Source of the DNA: Planctomycetaceae bacterium
GTDB taxonomy: Bacteria > Planctomycetota > Planctomycetia > Pirellulales > Pirellulaceae
Reading direction: 5' to 3'
DNA: 64,000 nucleotides
NCBI GenBank assembly: GCA_024642205.1
Contig: JAHEBQ010000018.1
Coordinates: 48,132 to 112,131, forward strand
Shown here: one piece after another, positions 37,938 to 47,181 of the stretch
How the letters are laid out: every line of letters begins with the position of its first letter
How positions within the stretch are numbered: the stretch's first letter is position 1
Translations under genes and position numbers: made by a program
The notes under the pieces: generated by a model
Told to the model about the DNA's origin: nothing
The model's input: the letters and a program-made list of their open reading frames with translations, nothing else
Databases searched by the model: none

Positions 37938-39335
37938 ATGAAACATGCATTTTACCTTGCCGTAACCTGTGTCGTTGTTTCGGTTGTTCCGCTTGCAAAC
38001 GCAGATGAAAGGGACAGCGAAAAACTCCCCAACATTATCCTGATCATGGCGGACGACCTGGGCTGGAAGGACTTGCACTGTTACGGCAACGCCAATCTGG
38101 ATACGCCGAATCTTGATCGATTGGCGCGCGACGGGATGTTGTTCACCAACGCCTACGCGGCATCTCCGGTTTGCACACCCACACGGGCTGCGATGATGAC
38201 GGGGGAATCACCGGCCAGGCTCAACATCACCAATCACGCACCAGGACATCCGGCTGGTTTTCAAAAACCGGGCACCGACATCAAGACGGCGGACTGGCTC
38301 CGCCACTTGCCGCTGGAACGAGTCACGATAGCGGAACAACTCAAGGCCGCCGGCTACGCGACGGCATTTGTTGGAAAGTGGCATCTGTCTCATCAGCCGA
38401 AGAATTCAGCAGGCCCAACCGAACCGGAACTCCGCGCAGAACACCAGGGTTTCGACGTGAACATCGGGGGCTGTTCGTTCGGCGGACCGCCCAGCTATTT
38501 CGAGCCATATAAAATTCCGAACATCGCACCGGAGGCCGTTGGTGACTACTTGCCGGATCGCTGCAGCCGGGAGTGCAGCGACTTTATCCGGGCGCATCGG
38601 GAAGGGCCGTTTTTTGTCTGTTGGTGGAATTACTCCGTCCACTACCCGTTCCAGGCTCCCGCTGAATTGATCAGGAAGTATGAAGCTCGCAAGGGTCTGG
38701 GAGTCGAGAACTCAACCTATGCCGCCATGATCGAAGGCATGGATCGGGCAGTCGGGAACTTGTTAGGGTCGATTGACGATTTGGGACTGGAAAACGAAAC
38801 ACTTGTGATTTTCACTTCAGATAACGGACCCTTCGCGGCCAATGTGCAACCCTTGCGGGGAGAGAAGGGTTACCTTTACGAAGGTGGAATCCGCGTCCCC
38901 ATGTTGGTACGCTGGCCTGGCAAAGTCCAACCGGGTAGCCAATGCGAAACGCCGGTCATCAGCATGGACGTTCACGCCACGATTCTCGATACGGCCGGAT
39001 TGTCACCGGACCCATCGAACCAGCCGGATGGGGTTTCGCTGATTCCGATCCTGAGAAAGACGGGCAACCTGAATCGTGATGCAATTTACTTTCACTACCC
39101 CAACTACGCATTCCATAAAAACAACCGACCAGGCAGCGCGATTCGCATTGGCGATTTCAAGCTGATCAAACGATACGACGATGATTCGGTGGAACTGTAC
39201 AATCTTCACAATGACATCAGCGAATCAAAAAATCTCTCCGAAATCCTCCCTGACAAGGCCAGCGAACTGACCAACCGGTTGGACAGCTGGCTGCGAGAAA
39301 CAAACGCCAGCCAGCCCACGAGAGTGGTCCAGTAG
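37938..39335 (+). CDS. Secreted formylglycine-dependent sulfatase
   Basis: A 465-residue sulfatase. The signal peptide is MKHAFYLAVTCVVVSVVPLANA, which also fixes the start at 37938 (GGGAGTGG upstream); the frame is open to 37875 without need. The metal site is MADDLGW (D39-D40) and the FGly motif is C79-T-P-T-R-A in ASPVCTPTRAAMMTG, the substrate being converted from cysteine. FVGKWHLSH and FTSDNGPFA are further conserved blocks. It should hydrolyse a sulfate ester on a polysaccharide or lipid in the periplasm; substrate unknown. It converges with the DUF1552 gene. Confidence 0.93.
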   Translation: MKHAFYLAVTCVVVSVVPLANADERDSEKLPNIILIMADDLGWKDLHCYGNANLDTPNLDRLARDGMLFTNAYAASPVCTPTRAAMMTGESPARLNITNHAPGHPAGFQKPGTDIKTADWLRHLPLERVTIAEQLKAAGYATAFVGKWHLSHQPKNSAGPTEPELRAEHQGFDVNIGGCSFGGPPSYFEPYKIPNIAPEAVGDYLPDRCSRECSDFIRAHREGPFFVCWWNYSVHYPFQAPAELIRKYEARKGLGVENSTYAAMIEGMDRAVGNLLGSIDDLGLENETLVIFTSDNGPFAANVQPLRGEKGYLYEGGIRVPMLVRWPGKVQPGSQCETPVISMDVHATILDTAGLSPDPSNQPDGVSLIPILRKTGNLNRDAIYFHYPNYAFHKNNRPGSAIRIGDFKLIKRYDDDSVELYNLHNDISESKNLSEILPDKASELTNRLDSWLRETNASQPTRVVQ

Positions 39336-39451
39336 GGATCCGGAATCACATTTCCCAAGTCTCGATTCAGCCAGGATCGCTGCCCGCACCCCGGGCCACG
39401 TCTCGAGATAATGAATTTACGCAGTGCGGCATGCCTGCGATCGGCTTACCG

Positions 39452-40774
39452 TTAGAGCTTGACCGGTCCGTCCTGGCAAAGTTCCGCCAAACCGAACGAC
39501 TCCATTGGGTGACCCATGGCATGTGCGATAGCCAGCCACAAACGGGTTGTCGATACGTCTTTGACTTTCGTGAAGCGACCCATTTCGAAACCGAAGCCGC
39601 CTCCAACCATGACCATCGGCAGGTTATTCAGCGTGTGAGAATTTCCATGACCAAGTTCGTTCGTCCAGACAACCAGTGTATTGTCAAGCATTGACTGATT
39701 CGTTCCCGGTTCCTCGACTTTCCCAAGTTGATTGCAAAGGTAAGCGAGCTGCTCACAGTACCACGTGTTGATCCGGCGGAGTTTGTCCTGGCTCTCCTGT
39801 TTTTCGTCCGGATCGTGCGAAAGCTCGTGATGTCCTTCGTTCACATCCAGCCAATGCATTTTGGCCTGGCCTACCGATTTCGTGAATTGCAACGTGGCAA
39901 TTCGATTGAGATCGTTAGCCAATCCGTTGACCAGTAGATCGATCTGCATTTTCGCCAGGTCAGGCATATTGTCGCCTGTATTGGCCACGTTTCTGGGAAG
40001 CTCTGGTGGGTCAACCGCGTACGTCCTGCTACCCGAATTCTTCAAATCCAGGCTCATCTTGTCAACAAATTTTTTGTGTGAATCCAACAACTTCAAATCA
40101 CGGGCATCGACCACCGATTTGGTTGATTCAATATCCTGCTGAACCAGATCCAGAATACTAAGCAGGTTCTCCCGGTCTTTCACCTTGCCAAACATTTTTT
40201 CAAACATCCGGTAGGGATCATCAATCGGGGCGATCGGCTGATTCGGTCCGGCATACACCATCCGGGTCCACGGATCAGCCTGGTTGGAAACCTGAACGCC
40301 GAACTCAAGCGTTCCGAATCGGGTTCTGGAAGCTGGGTTTGACTGCAAATAATTCCTGATTTCCTGGTCGATGGAAATTCCTTTTGCCCAACCCGCCGGC
40401 GAATCACTTCCACCTTGAATGTTGCCAGGAAATAGTTCATTCCCGGTTAACAAGCAGCTCATTCCTCGCATGTGATTGTCGCCGTCACCGCGAACCTTGT
40501 TGCAGATACCATGAACCACGAGCGTTTTCTCACGGAGCGATTCCAGTGGCTTGAGCACCTGGTCCATTTCAAAATCGGGTCCCTCCGTTTTCGGCCAAAA
40601 GCCCTCCCGGACCATCCCGTTGGGCGAGAACATGATGATCAAACGTTTTTTCTGAGCCGGATCGCCAGCGGGACCGAGCCACGACAATCCTGACCAACTC
40701 GAAAGACCCGGGAAAGCCAGCGCGAAGGCGCCGGCCCCACGAATGAACTCACGACGATGGGTTGATTTGATCAT
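39452..40774 (-). CDS. DUF1552 family protein with Tat signal
   Basis: A 440-residue exported protein. The N-terminus HRREFIRGAGAFALAFPGLS is a twin-arginine signal. The body matches DUF1552 (KKRLIIMFSPNGMVREGFWP, GDGDNHMRGMSCLLTG, WTRMVYAGPNQPIAPIDDPY, LVVWTNELGHGNSHTLNNLPMVMVGGG), a family with a sulfatase/alkaline-phosphatase-like fold and unknown function. It almost always follows a DUF1592/DUF1587 cytochrome-like gene, as here, where that gene is 141 bases upstream on the same strand. They probably work together outside the cytoplasm. Confidence 0.92.
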   Translation of the reverse strand: MIKSTHRREFIRGAGAFALAFPGLSSWSGLSWLGPAGDPAQKKRLIIMFSPNGMVREGFWPKTEGPDFEMDQVLKPLESLREKTLVVHGICNKVRGDGDNHMRGMSCLLTGNELFPGNIQGGSDSPAGWAKGISIDQEIRNYLQSNPASRTRFGTLEFGVQVSNQADPWTRMVYAGPNQPIAPIDDPYRMFEKMFGKVKDRENLLSILDLVQQDIESTKSVVDARDLKLLDSHKKFVDKMSLDLKNSGSRTYAVDPPELPRNVANTGDNMPDLAKMQIDLLVNGLANDLNRIATLQFTKSVGQAKMHWLDVNEGHHELSHDPDEKQESQDKLRRINTWYCEQLAYLCNQLGKVEEPGTNQSMLDNTLVVWTNELGHGNSHTLNNLPMVMVGGGFGFEMGRFTKVKDVSTTRLWLAIAHAMGHPMESFGLAELCQDGPVKL

Positions 40775-40915
40775 GGATTTCTCCGACTGTGTCCTGACCG
40801 TTTATTTTGCGGCTGCAACATCACTCAGCCATCCGTTCCATCATCTGCACCTGGTCATGGCACAAAAAACGAGCGTTCTTTCACGAAGCGACGCTCCCAA
40901 TCGTGCAACTTGTTT

Positions 40916-43285
40916 CTACTCCGGATCCGCCGTTTCAAATTCAACAGTAACCCGTGTAATGTCAATTAACAACTGCCTGATACTGAATCCGGACTGAACA
41001 AATCGCTGCTGCAATTGATCGAGCTGGCCAGTTCCATATGCATGGACCGACTGTTTCGCGTAGTAATTGAACAGTTGCTGAATGAAATTACGCTGCACCA
41101 ATTCATTATCGGCGAGAAAACTGGCCAGCTCCCGGGCACCATGCAGTTCCACCTGGCTTCCGTCAGGCGTTTCATAAATCGACGATACATCAATCAGTTT
41201 GGCTTTTTCTTCGGTTCGAAAACGGCCGACGGCGTCGTAATGCTCAAGGCAGAAACCCAGAGGATTGATTACGGAATGACAGTTCATACAGCCGCTTTCC
41301 TTCGTCTGGTACTCGACACGTTCGCGAGTTGTCAACGTTGGATTGAATTCTTCCGTCAGCGGTTTGACGTTACTGGGGGGTTGCCGAAGCCGGCGGCCGA
41401 GAAACTGCTTGGCAACGAACACGCCTCGATGGATCGGCGAGCTGTCCTTGTAATAGGCCAATCCAGTCATCAGAAACGGATGGGTCAGAATGCCTGCACG
41501 AGTGTCGGGGTCGACCTTGACCTGTTGAAAACCGGTGCCCCCGTACTGGATTCCATAGAATTTTGCCATCCGGTCATTGACGTACAAATAATCGGCAAGG
41601 AACAGTTCGCGAAAGTCGGAATTTCCGGTCCAGATCACGTCGTCGAGAAAAAGCTCAAGACTCGTTTTCAAATCAGAAACCAGCCGTTGATCGAATTCGG
41701 GAAACAACCGTTGATCCTTGGTCGCTTCGGTCGCGTGTTCGGATTTGAGCCACGCATGAAAAAACGACTGGAGCTTTTCTTTCGAGCGGGGATCCTCAAC
41801 CATTCGTTCAAGTTCGTGGTTGATCGCTTCTGGCGTTGAAAGCTCACCCTTGTCGGCCAATTTCAACAGCGAATGATCGGGCAGCGAATCCCAGAGGTGC
41901 AACGCCATTCGTCGCGCCATTTGACGGTCTTTACTGCGACGTTCAACCGCCGGATACAGGAATCGAGGCGACTTCAGCGCCAAAATAAGAACACGTTTGA
42001 CCTGGTCCTTCACAGAAAGTTCTTGATCGAAATGTTGACCAATAAAAAAATATTGTTCTTCATCGGTCAGTTGCTTCCCAAATGCCCGCGCGACGAACTG
42101 CGAACAGAATTCTCTCACTCGCGGAACCGCATCGTCGCTCGCCTCTTTCGTACCCGCGAGTTTCCAGATCCGATCGGAAACCCAATTCGCCGTTTCGACT
42201 GCGGCCTCAGTGATTGCCGCATCCCATTGCTCGGAAACGGAGACGCCACGCTGATATCCACTGCTGGAATCGTCAGCCGGGAACGTTGTTGAAACAACGG
42301 CAACTTCCGGCGGCGTTTCGGAGATCAACGCAGTCGCAGGAATGACCTCGAGTGGTCCGCCCGGCTTCCGCCAGAGCAGTCGAATCCTGGCAGGAGGCTG
42401 AGGATAGGAAAACAAATAAAGCTTCAAACCAAACGACCTGCCACCCAGCAAGTAGATCGAGGCTTGATGCTCCACGACATCGTCAGATCGAACCTTTCGA
42501 TCAATCAACGGATGATCCATGTCATTGATGTACAGATCAAATCCATTTTTCGACTCGACCGTAATCTCATAAAGTCCGGTTTCCGGTACAATGATCCCTC
42601 CAGCCCAATAAACGGAGAAGCCCTGGTTCATGAGATTGACATCTTTATTGGGGTCGTTGTCCTTCTCGATCGACCGATATTCGCCGGTCGGATCGAAATG
42701 AGGAACGCCTTCGCCGAAATCAATCGTTTCATCAGTTTGGTCGGAAAGCCGTTTCTTGTCGGTCCAGTGTCGGGCGGCAAAATAAACACCGTGAATTCCT
42801 CTTGCATCCGGCACCCGAACGGAATCCTTGAAACTGCCAATCAGATCTGCGACCGACTCGCGGTATTGGCGAACGGTCAATCGGGAAAGCTCAACTCTTG
42901 CTTCCTTGAGCCGTCGCTGAGCAGCGGCAGAATAAAAATTCTCGAATACGTACTCTGCTACCGACTGGGCCTCTTCAGCCACGCATTTTCCAGGGTCATT
43001 CTCCGGCATCGTCTCGGTGATCAGCTTCCCCAACTCTGCAAGCGAGAGGTCTCCCCGCAGCGGATCGGCAAAGTGATCCTCATTGCCTTCTCCCGCCGAT
43101 CCATGGCACGAAGCACACTTGAGCGAGTAAATCTGCTGGCCCTCGTCGACTGCCTGTGCTGCCTCAGCGACCAGGAAAAACTGCAACGCGATTACCAGGC
43201 ACGCGAACACAGGGCACCCAAATTTCCCGGCTTGAACCAGCAGGAAAACGTGTTCGCCAAACGGAGGTTGTTGGAAACAGCGCAT
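40916..43285 (-). CDS. DUF1587/DUF1592/DUF1588/DUF1585 protein with cytochrome c motif
   Basis: A 789-residue exported protein with planctomycete-type architecture. A hydrophobic segment at residues about 24-45 serves as signal. A heme c site C57-A-S-C60-H61 follows, then the DUF1587 domain (LSRLTVRQYRESVADLIG), a PA14-like sugar-binding insert (residues about 215-300, FSVYWAGGIIVPETGLYEI), DUF1592, DUF1588 (HPFLMTGLAYYKDSSPIHRG, second CMNCH-type site GCMNCHSVINPLG) and C-terminal DUF1585. Two CxxCH motifs suggest electron transfer, perhaps coupled to oxidation of a carbohydrate. Its partner is the DUF1552 gene immediately downstream. Confidence 0.92.
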   Translation of the reverse strand: MRCFQQPPFGEHVFLLVQAGKFGCPVFACLVIALQFFLVAEAAQAVDEGQQIYSLKCASCHGSAGEGNEDHFADPLRGDLSLAELGKLITETMPENDPGKCVAEEAQSVAEYVFENFYSAAAQRRLKEARVELSRLTVRQYRESVADLIGSFKDSVRVPDARGIHGVYFAARHWTDKKRLSDQTDETIDFGEGVPHFDPTGEYRSIEKDNDPNKDVNLMNQGFSVYWAGGIIVPETGLYEITVESKNGFDLYINDMDHPLIDRKVRSDDVVEHQASIYLLGGRSFGLKLYLFSYPQPPARIRLLWRKPGGPLEVIPATALISETPPEVAVVSTTFPADDSSSGYQRGVSVSEQWDAAITEAAVETANWVSDRIWKLAGTKEASDDAVPRVREFCSQFVARAFGKQLTDEEQYFFIGQHFDQELSVKDQVKRVLILALKSPRFLYPAVERRSKDRQMARRMALHLWDSLPDHSLLKLADKGELSTPEAINHELERMVEDPRSKEKLQSFFHAWLKSEHATEATKDQRLFPEFDQRLVSDLKTSLELFLDDVIWTGNSDFRELFLADYLYVNDRMAKFYGIQYGGTGFQQVKVDPDTRAGILTHPFLMTGLAYYKDSSPIHRGVFVAKQFLGRRLRQPPSNVKPLTEEFNPTLTTRERVEYQTKESGCMNCHSVINPLGFCLEHYDAVGRFRTEEKAKLIDVSSIYETPDGSQVELHGARELASFLADNELVQRNFIQQLFNYYAKQSVHAYGTGQLDQLQQRFVQSGFSIRQLLIDITRVTVEFETADPE

Positions 43286-43445
43286 TGCGAATCGGCTTGA
43301 GACAAACGATCGTGGTTATTGTGATTGATGATCCTGAAATGGCCAAGAACAAGTTTCTGGTCGCATTCCGAAAAATCAATCTGTATGAAATGTATATGCG
43401 TTTTGAGGTTGCGGTTTCTGTTACGTCTTTCTCTGTGCCCGCAAA

Positions 43446-44297
43446 TTACTTGACGGCAATAATATAAGCGATCCAACACCCGCTGCTGGGGGCGACTTCC
43501 TGCCTTGAAAATTTGTCGTTGCCTTCCCCGTCTTCGCCTTCACCCTCCCAATAGACATGGTTTTCGCTAAACCCGGCTTCCTCAAGCATCTCGCGAACCT
43601 CTGCGATCGTCCAGAATCGCCAATGGTATTCAAACGCATTTTCGAGCTTGCTTCCATCATTGAACCGGAAACTGATTGAAAAACTGGCGTCATGGGTAAT
43701 CGGGTTATAACTGATTTGTTTCCAGTGGTATTTGAATCCCTTTGCCCCTTTTTTGATCGTTCGCTTGTCGACATTTCCTTCGAGATAGCAATCACCACCG
43801 CCCATCATGTCCATGATCATGATGCCTTCCGGCTTCAAATTTGCCCTCGCTGCTTTGAGGTATGCGACAACTTCGGACCGGGTTTTGAAGATCCAGAAGG
43901 AGAAATTTTGGGCGGCGACGATGTCAACTTTGGGGCGGTTTCGTTTGCGGACATCCTGTTCGATCAAACGCACCCGTGCCTGCTGGGAATCAGATAGCCT
44001 GGCGAGATTATGGTCGCGGCCCCACTGCAGTGTTTCGCCGCATAGATCAATTCCCATTGCTGTTCGTTTCGGATTGGATTTCACCCACTCGCAGCAGACG
44101 GAAAACGTTCCGCAAAAGTCCTCTCGCAAGCTGTAGGGTTTGCGTCGGTAAGCGTCGCGAAAGGCCTGTTCGAAGAATTCGACCTCATGATCGGGAGACT
44201 GAACCGATTTCTGGTAACAGATAAACCTGTCGGCTTTCTCGGCGAGTGTTTTTTTCTTTTTGGTTTTGCCACGTTTCTTATCTTTGGAACTTCCCAT
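43446..44297 (-). CDS. Class I SAM-dependent methyltransferase
   Basis: A 283-residue cytoplasmic protein. The N-terminus is strongly basic (KDKKRGKTKKKKTLAEK). The SAM-binding part shows LREDFCGTFSVCCEWVKSN (motif I region), MGIDLCGETLQWGRDH (acidic residue of motif II) and VDIVAAQNFSFWIFKTRSEVVAYL. The final hundred residues contain YHWKQISYNPITHDASFSISF and HWRFWTIAEVREMLEEAGF. Substrate is not recognised. It is monocistronic on the minus strand. Confidence 0.85.
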   Translation of the reverse strand: MGSSKDKKRGKTKKKKTLAEKADRFICYQKSVQSPDHEVEFFEQAFRDAYRRKPYSLREDFCGTFSVCCEWVKSNPKRTAMGIDLCGETLQWGRDHNLARLSDSQQARVRLIEQDVRKRNRPKVDIVAAQNFSFWIFKTRSEVVAYLKAARANLKPEGIMIMDMMGGGDCYLEGNVDKRTIKKGAKGFKYHWKQISYNPITHDASFSISFRFNDGSKLENAFEYHWRFWTIAEVREMLEEAGFSENHVYWEGEGEDGEGNDKFSRQEVAPSSGCWIAYIIAVK

Positions 44298-45114
44298 GAT
44301 CGTTGTTCAAGCCTCTGTCGTTTTCATTGTGGTCTATCAAGGTTGCGACGGCAGTCTGCCCTGGATTGTCGGCCATTCATTCTACTCGCAATTGTCGTCG
44401 AAAACGATGCGGCCAACATCGAACGAGCGGACACAGGCTCCCGATGCCGTTCGGAGGGTGGTTCGATTCGGAATACTTGACATTATGCGTTTCTTTGCCG
44501 GCCAGCTCCTTGATCCGGATGTTCGGCCATTGGAACTGGAAGGGCCCAACTTTTCTTTCCCAGGACCGTAAACCTGCAATCCAAGGAACCCTTGTCTCTA
44601 TTCGATCTCCAGCAACTCGAGGTTTTCTACCAGAATCCCGGTACACCAGGTTTGAATCCGGTGCCCGTTCGCCTGGATGCGGTCTTGAGTCCAGCCATCG
44701 TTCTTGAAAACGTTTCGCGGCTTCCGGGGTGGACTGATCAAGTCGCGCCCGGTCCCTTCAGAGTAAATGTATCCGGCTTCATCGGGATCGTTTTCCAATT
44801 CGACATGCGGACCCTCAAGCCTCCTGCTTTTCAATCAAGCCGCGAAGCCTTTCTTCATGTCATCGATAAGCGACAAATCGCCGGACACCGAGTCTAGGAT
44901 GCCCGGAGCAATCGTCCCCCTGGACACTCGCGCAAAAACCTGCCGACCAGTTTGCGACACCGAAAATCACAAAATGCATGGTTGTCATTCCCGTAATGGC
45001 TAACGGATTTTCATTTTCAACCACACAAACTCGGTCAGTTAACAGGGTAGCGATTCAGGGCGTCGTTGTTACGATGGTTACATTTAATGGTTCGCTTCCA
45101 AGAACCAAGCGCCA
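44298..45114. other. Region with a decayed gene between methyltransferase and zinc-ribbon genes
   Basis: Apart from the pseudogene at 44503-44834 I see no intact gene. A 6-bp hairpin TGGTTC/GAACCA (45088-45107) lies just before the zinc-ribbon start. A short minus-strand frame near 44835-44920 ends in SGDLSLIDDMKKGFAA, possibly another relic. Confidence 0.4.
44503..44834 (-). pseudogene. DUF1080 (3-keto-disaccharide hydrolase-like) gene remnant
   Basis: The minus strand encodes GPHVELENDPDEAGYIYSEG, then DGWTQDRIQANGHRIQTWCT with GILVENL, which look like the middle of a DUF1080 domain (concanavalin-like fold, common in planctomycetes). A TAG at 44598-44600 follows LEIE; reading on in the same frame gives GFLGLQVYGPGKEKLGP, and then a one-base shift near 44541-44547 restores FQFQWPNIRIKEL, the typical DUF1080 C-terminus. 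The N-terminal half and start are missing. One nonsense codon plus one frameshift plus truncation show a dead gene. The stop is TAG, so recoding is not a likely explanation. Confidence 0.72.
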
Positions 45115-45399
45115 ATGTTTGTGCCTGTCGAGATTCCAGTGAAACCTTTAACACCCCCGAACGGAAAATGCCTTCAAGGCGGTCGAAGCGAGTGCCCGCT
45201 GGTCTGCAAATACAACCATTTTGAATCCGGGGACCTGACGATCGACGCTTGGGAATTGAAGTGCCTGGAGTGCGGTTGGCGAGATACTGTCGGCTACCGC
45301 AGCGACGAAATCGAGGAGGACTCAAATGTCATTCCGACAAAGTGTCCGTATTGCGACAGGACAGACGTGCCACCGGGCCAACGGCCATGCGAGCGATAA
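45115..45399 (+). CDS. Small zinc-ribbon-like protein
   Basis: A 94-residue protein with cysteines in pairs: KCLQGGRSECPLVCKYNH, LKCLECGWRDTVGYR and TKCPYCDRTDVPPGQ. The two CxxC pairs are a likely zinc ribbon. No ribosome binding site is clear, but a small hairpin is placed just before the ATG. It is flanked by a decayed gene and a secreted protein on the opposite strand. Function unknown. Confidence 0.6.
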   Translation: MFVPVEIPVKPLTPPNGKCLQGGRSECPLVCKYNHFESGDLTIDAWELKCLECGWRDTVGYRSDEIEEDSNVIPTKCPYCDRTDVPPGQRPCER

Positions 45400-45546
45400 C
45401 GGTGAAGGTCTCTGGCAATCGACGCCGGCCACGGATCTCCGGATAACGGTTGGTCGTCGTGGACAAGGCTTCGGGCCCATGCGTTTTCTGGATCAAAAGG
45501 ACTCGTAATCTCGTCCACTACCCGAACACTAAATCTGGATAAAGCA

Positions 45547-46671
45547 CTAGGGTGAAATATAGCGAAGCAGGTTGCGCACCGGCTGACCATCAACATAGGC
45601 CGTAGGCTGGCCAATGATGCCCTGTCCCAGGTAGGTACCGGCGGGCATGTTCTGCAACTTCAACAAGGGAACATACGCTCGCGGTGCACAGGGCACGGCC
45701 AGTGCGCCAGGCTGAACCTGATAGTTCGGCTGACAGCACACTTGACCGTTGGCCGGCAGGACAGGCTGATTAAACCCCGGCTGTCCGGGGATCTGGATGT
45801 TCAATGGTGGGACGTCCATTCCGTTTCCTTGATTGAGTGCAGGTGCTTGAAAAGCAGCGGGCGAAGGGTTGGAATTCTGCGCGAGCCGAACCTGAGAACT
45901 GCCGAGACCAAGAGTAGGCTGCTGGTAAATCGATTGCCGGTAGGCAACCGTTGGCTGTGACGCGAATGCAATCTGGGCAGCCCTGGCTTGGGCTTGCTGG
46001 GCTTGGGCCAACGTGAACTGGGCTTGAGCCTGCTGTGCCTGAGCCTGCCGAGCCAGTTGAATCGCCTGGGCCTGGGCCTGTTGTGCGGAAGTGAGCTGAA
46101 CGGTCGGGGAAGACAACATCGGTCGTTGAGAGATCGTGGACGAACGCTGCTGTTCAACCGGGCTGCGCGAACTGATGTTACGTGAAGCTTGCGGGAACAG
46201 ACCGGCATTGGGATACATGTTGTAAACCGGCGCTTGGCTGTTTGTCGGGATTCGCTGGCCAAGATTTCCTGTCGCGGTGTTTGAACCGAGTGACATTTGA
46301 TTTGTGAGGCTTGCGTTGGCGTTGTTGTGGAATGCTGAAAGATCGGATTGAAAATTGCGGGCAACGCGAGGAGGTCCAGATGCCGGATAACGGTAGACGG
46401 TGTCCTGGGAGGACACTTGGCGATAAAACGCCGAATAAGGCCGTACACCGGTGCCCGACGTGACGCTTGTCGCGTTTAAGCCAGTTCGAAGTGTCGCAAT
46501 ATCCGAGCTCGAGGGAAGGGCCGCAATTTCATTGCCTGTCTGGTTAAGCGACGCTTGTCCGTTTCCCGGCAAAGACGCCGTATTTCCCTGTCCGACAGTC
46601 GCGCCCGACAACGCCGAGCCAATACCGCAACATCCGATTCCGAAGACAATGTATTTCAAGAAGCGATTCAT
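45547..46671 (-). CDS. Secreted Gln/Ala-rich protein of unknown function
   Basis: A 374-residue exported protein. The ATG at 46671 has AAGGGAAG upstream and begins MNRFLKYIVFGIGCCGIGSALS, a signal peptide; a further upstream ATG at 46686 adds five residues. The middle (about residues 195-250) is a run of Gln/Ala repeats (QAQAIQLARQAQAQQAQAQ and similar), probably helical or disordered, followed by Pro/Gln-rich sequence. The last 50 residues (VPCAPRAYVPLLKLQNMPAG, GTYLGQGIIGQPTAYV) look folded. Function unknown. Confidence 0.72.
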   Translation of the reverse strand: MNRFLKYIVFGIGCCGIGSALSGATVGQGNTASLPGNGQASLNQTGNEIAALPSSSDIATLRTGLNATSVTSGTGVRPYSAFYRQVSSQDTVYRYPASGPPRVARNFQSDLSAFHNNANASLTNQMSLGSNTATGNLGQRIPTNSQAPVYNMYPNAGLFPQASRNISSRSPVEQQRSSTISQRPMLSSPTVQLTSAQQAQAQAIQLARQAQAQQAQAQFTLAQAQQAQARAAQIAFASQPTVAYRQSIYQQPTLGLGSSQVRLAQNSNPSPAAFQAPALNQGNGMDVPPLNIQIPGQPGFNQPVLPANGQVCCQPNYQVQPGALAVPCAPRAYVPLLKLQNMPAGTYLGQGIIGQPTAYVDGQPVRNLLRYISP

Positions 46672-47181
46672 GATCTTCCCTTCCAAGATAATATTGGTTC
46701 AATCCGCGCACGAATCGCAACCGCAACGATCGACTGGCAATCTGCGAAAAATAGGGAGCTTCATTTAACAGATCAGGTTCGATTAGCCAAGCTCAATGAT
46801 CTCCAGCTGCGACTTACCGCCTGAATTTGCTAGTTGGCACCGCTAGCAGAATCCAATTCGGCTTTAATGACGCCTCTCGTAAGTGAAAATCACCCGATTC
46901 AATTGAAATCCAAACCGGATCTTTTCCCTTGTGACTTCACGCCCGAACGAGCGCAAAGGAACCAACGTTGAAGCGTAGGCTGATGGGAGAATCGATGGTC
47001 GATCGCTCGTCGTGAAGCGACCAATCAAAAGACCTTGTGTGTTGCGGCGACCGCTGACAACAATCTGCGGTAACGAATCCTGCTGGCCTTGGCGAAACTC
47101 CAGCACAGCCAGATCGACTCATCCCTTGTGCCTGGCTCAAATACGCTGAAGATCGGAGATTTCAAATCCGCGTGCAGAGCA
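46672..47181. other. Intergenic region downstream of the candidate selenoprotein
   Basis: About 500 bases without a supported gene. A minus-strand frame at 46864-47106 has no recognisable family. No terminator with a T-run was seen after the selenoprotein gene. Confidence 0.35.

Noticed and set aside
44598..44600. Recoding at the stop inside the DUF1080 remnant
   Set aside because: The codon is TAG, and a frameshift and lost N-terminus accompany it, so it is decay, not recoding.
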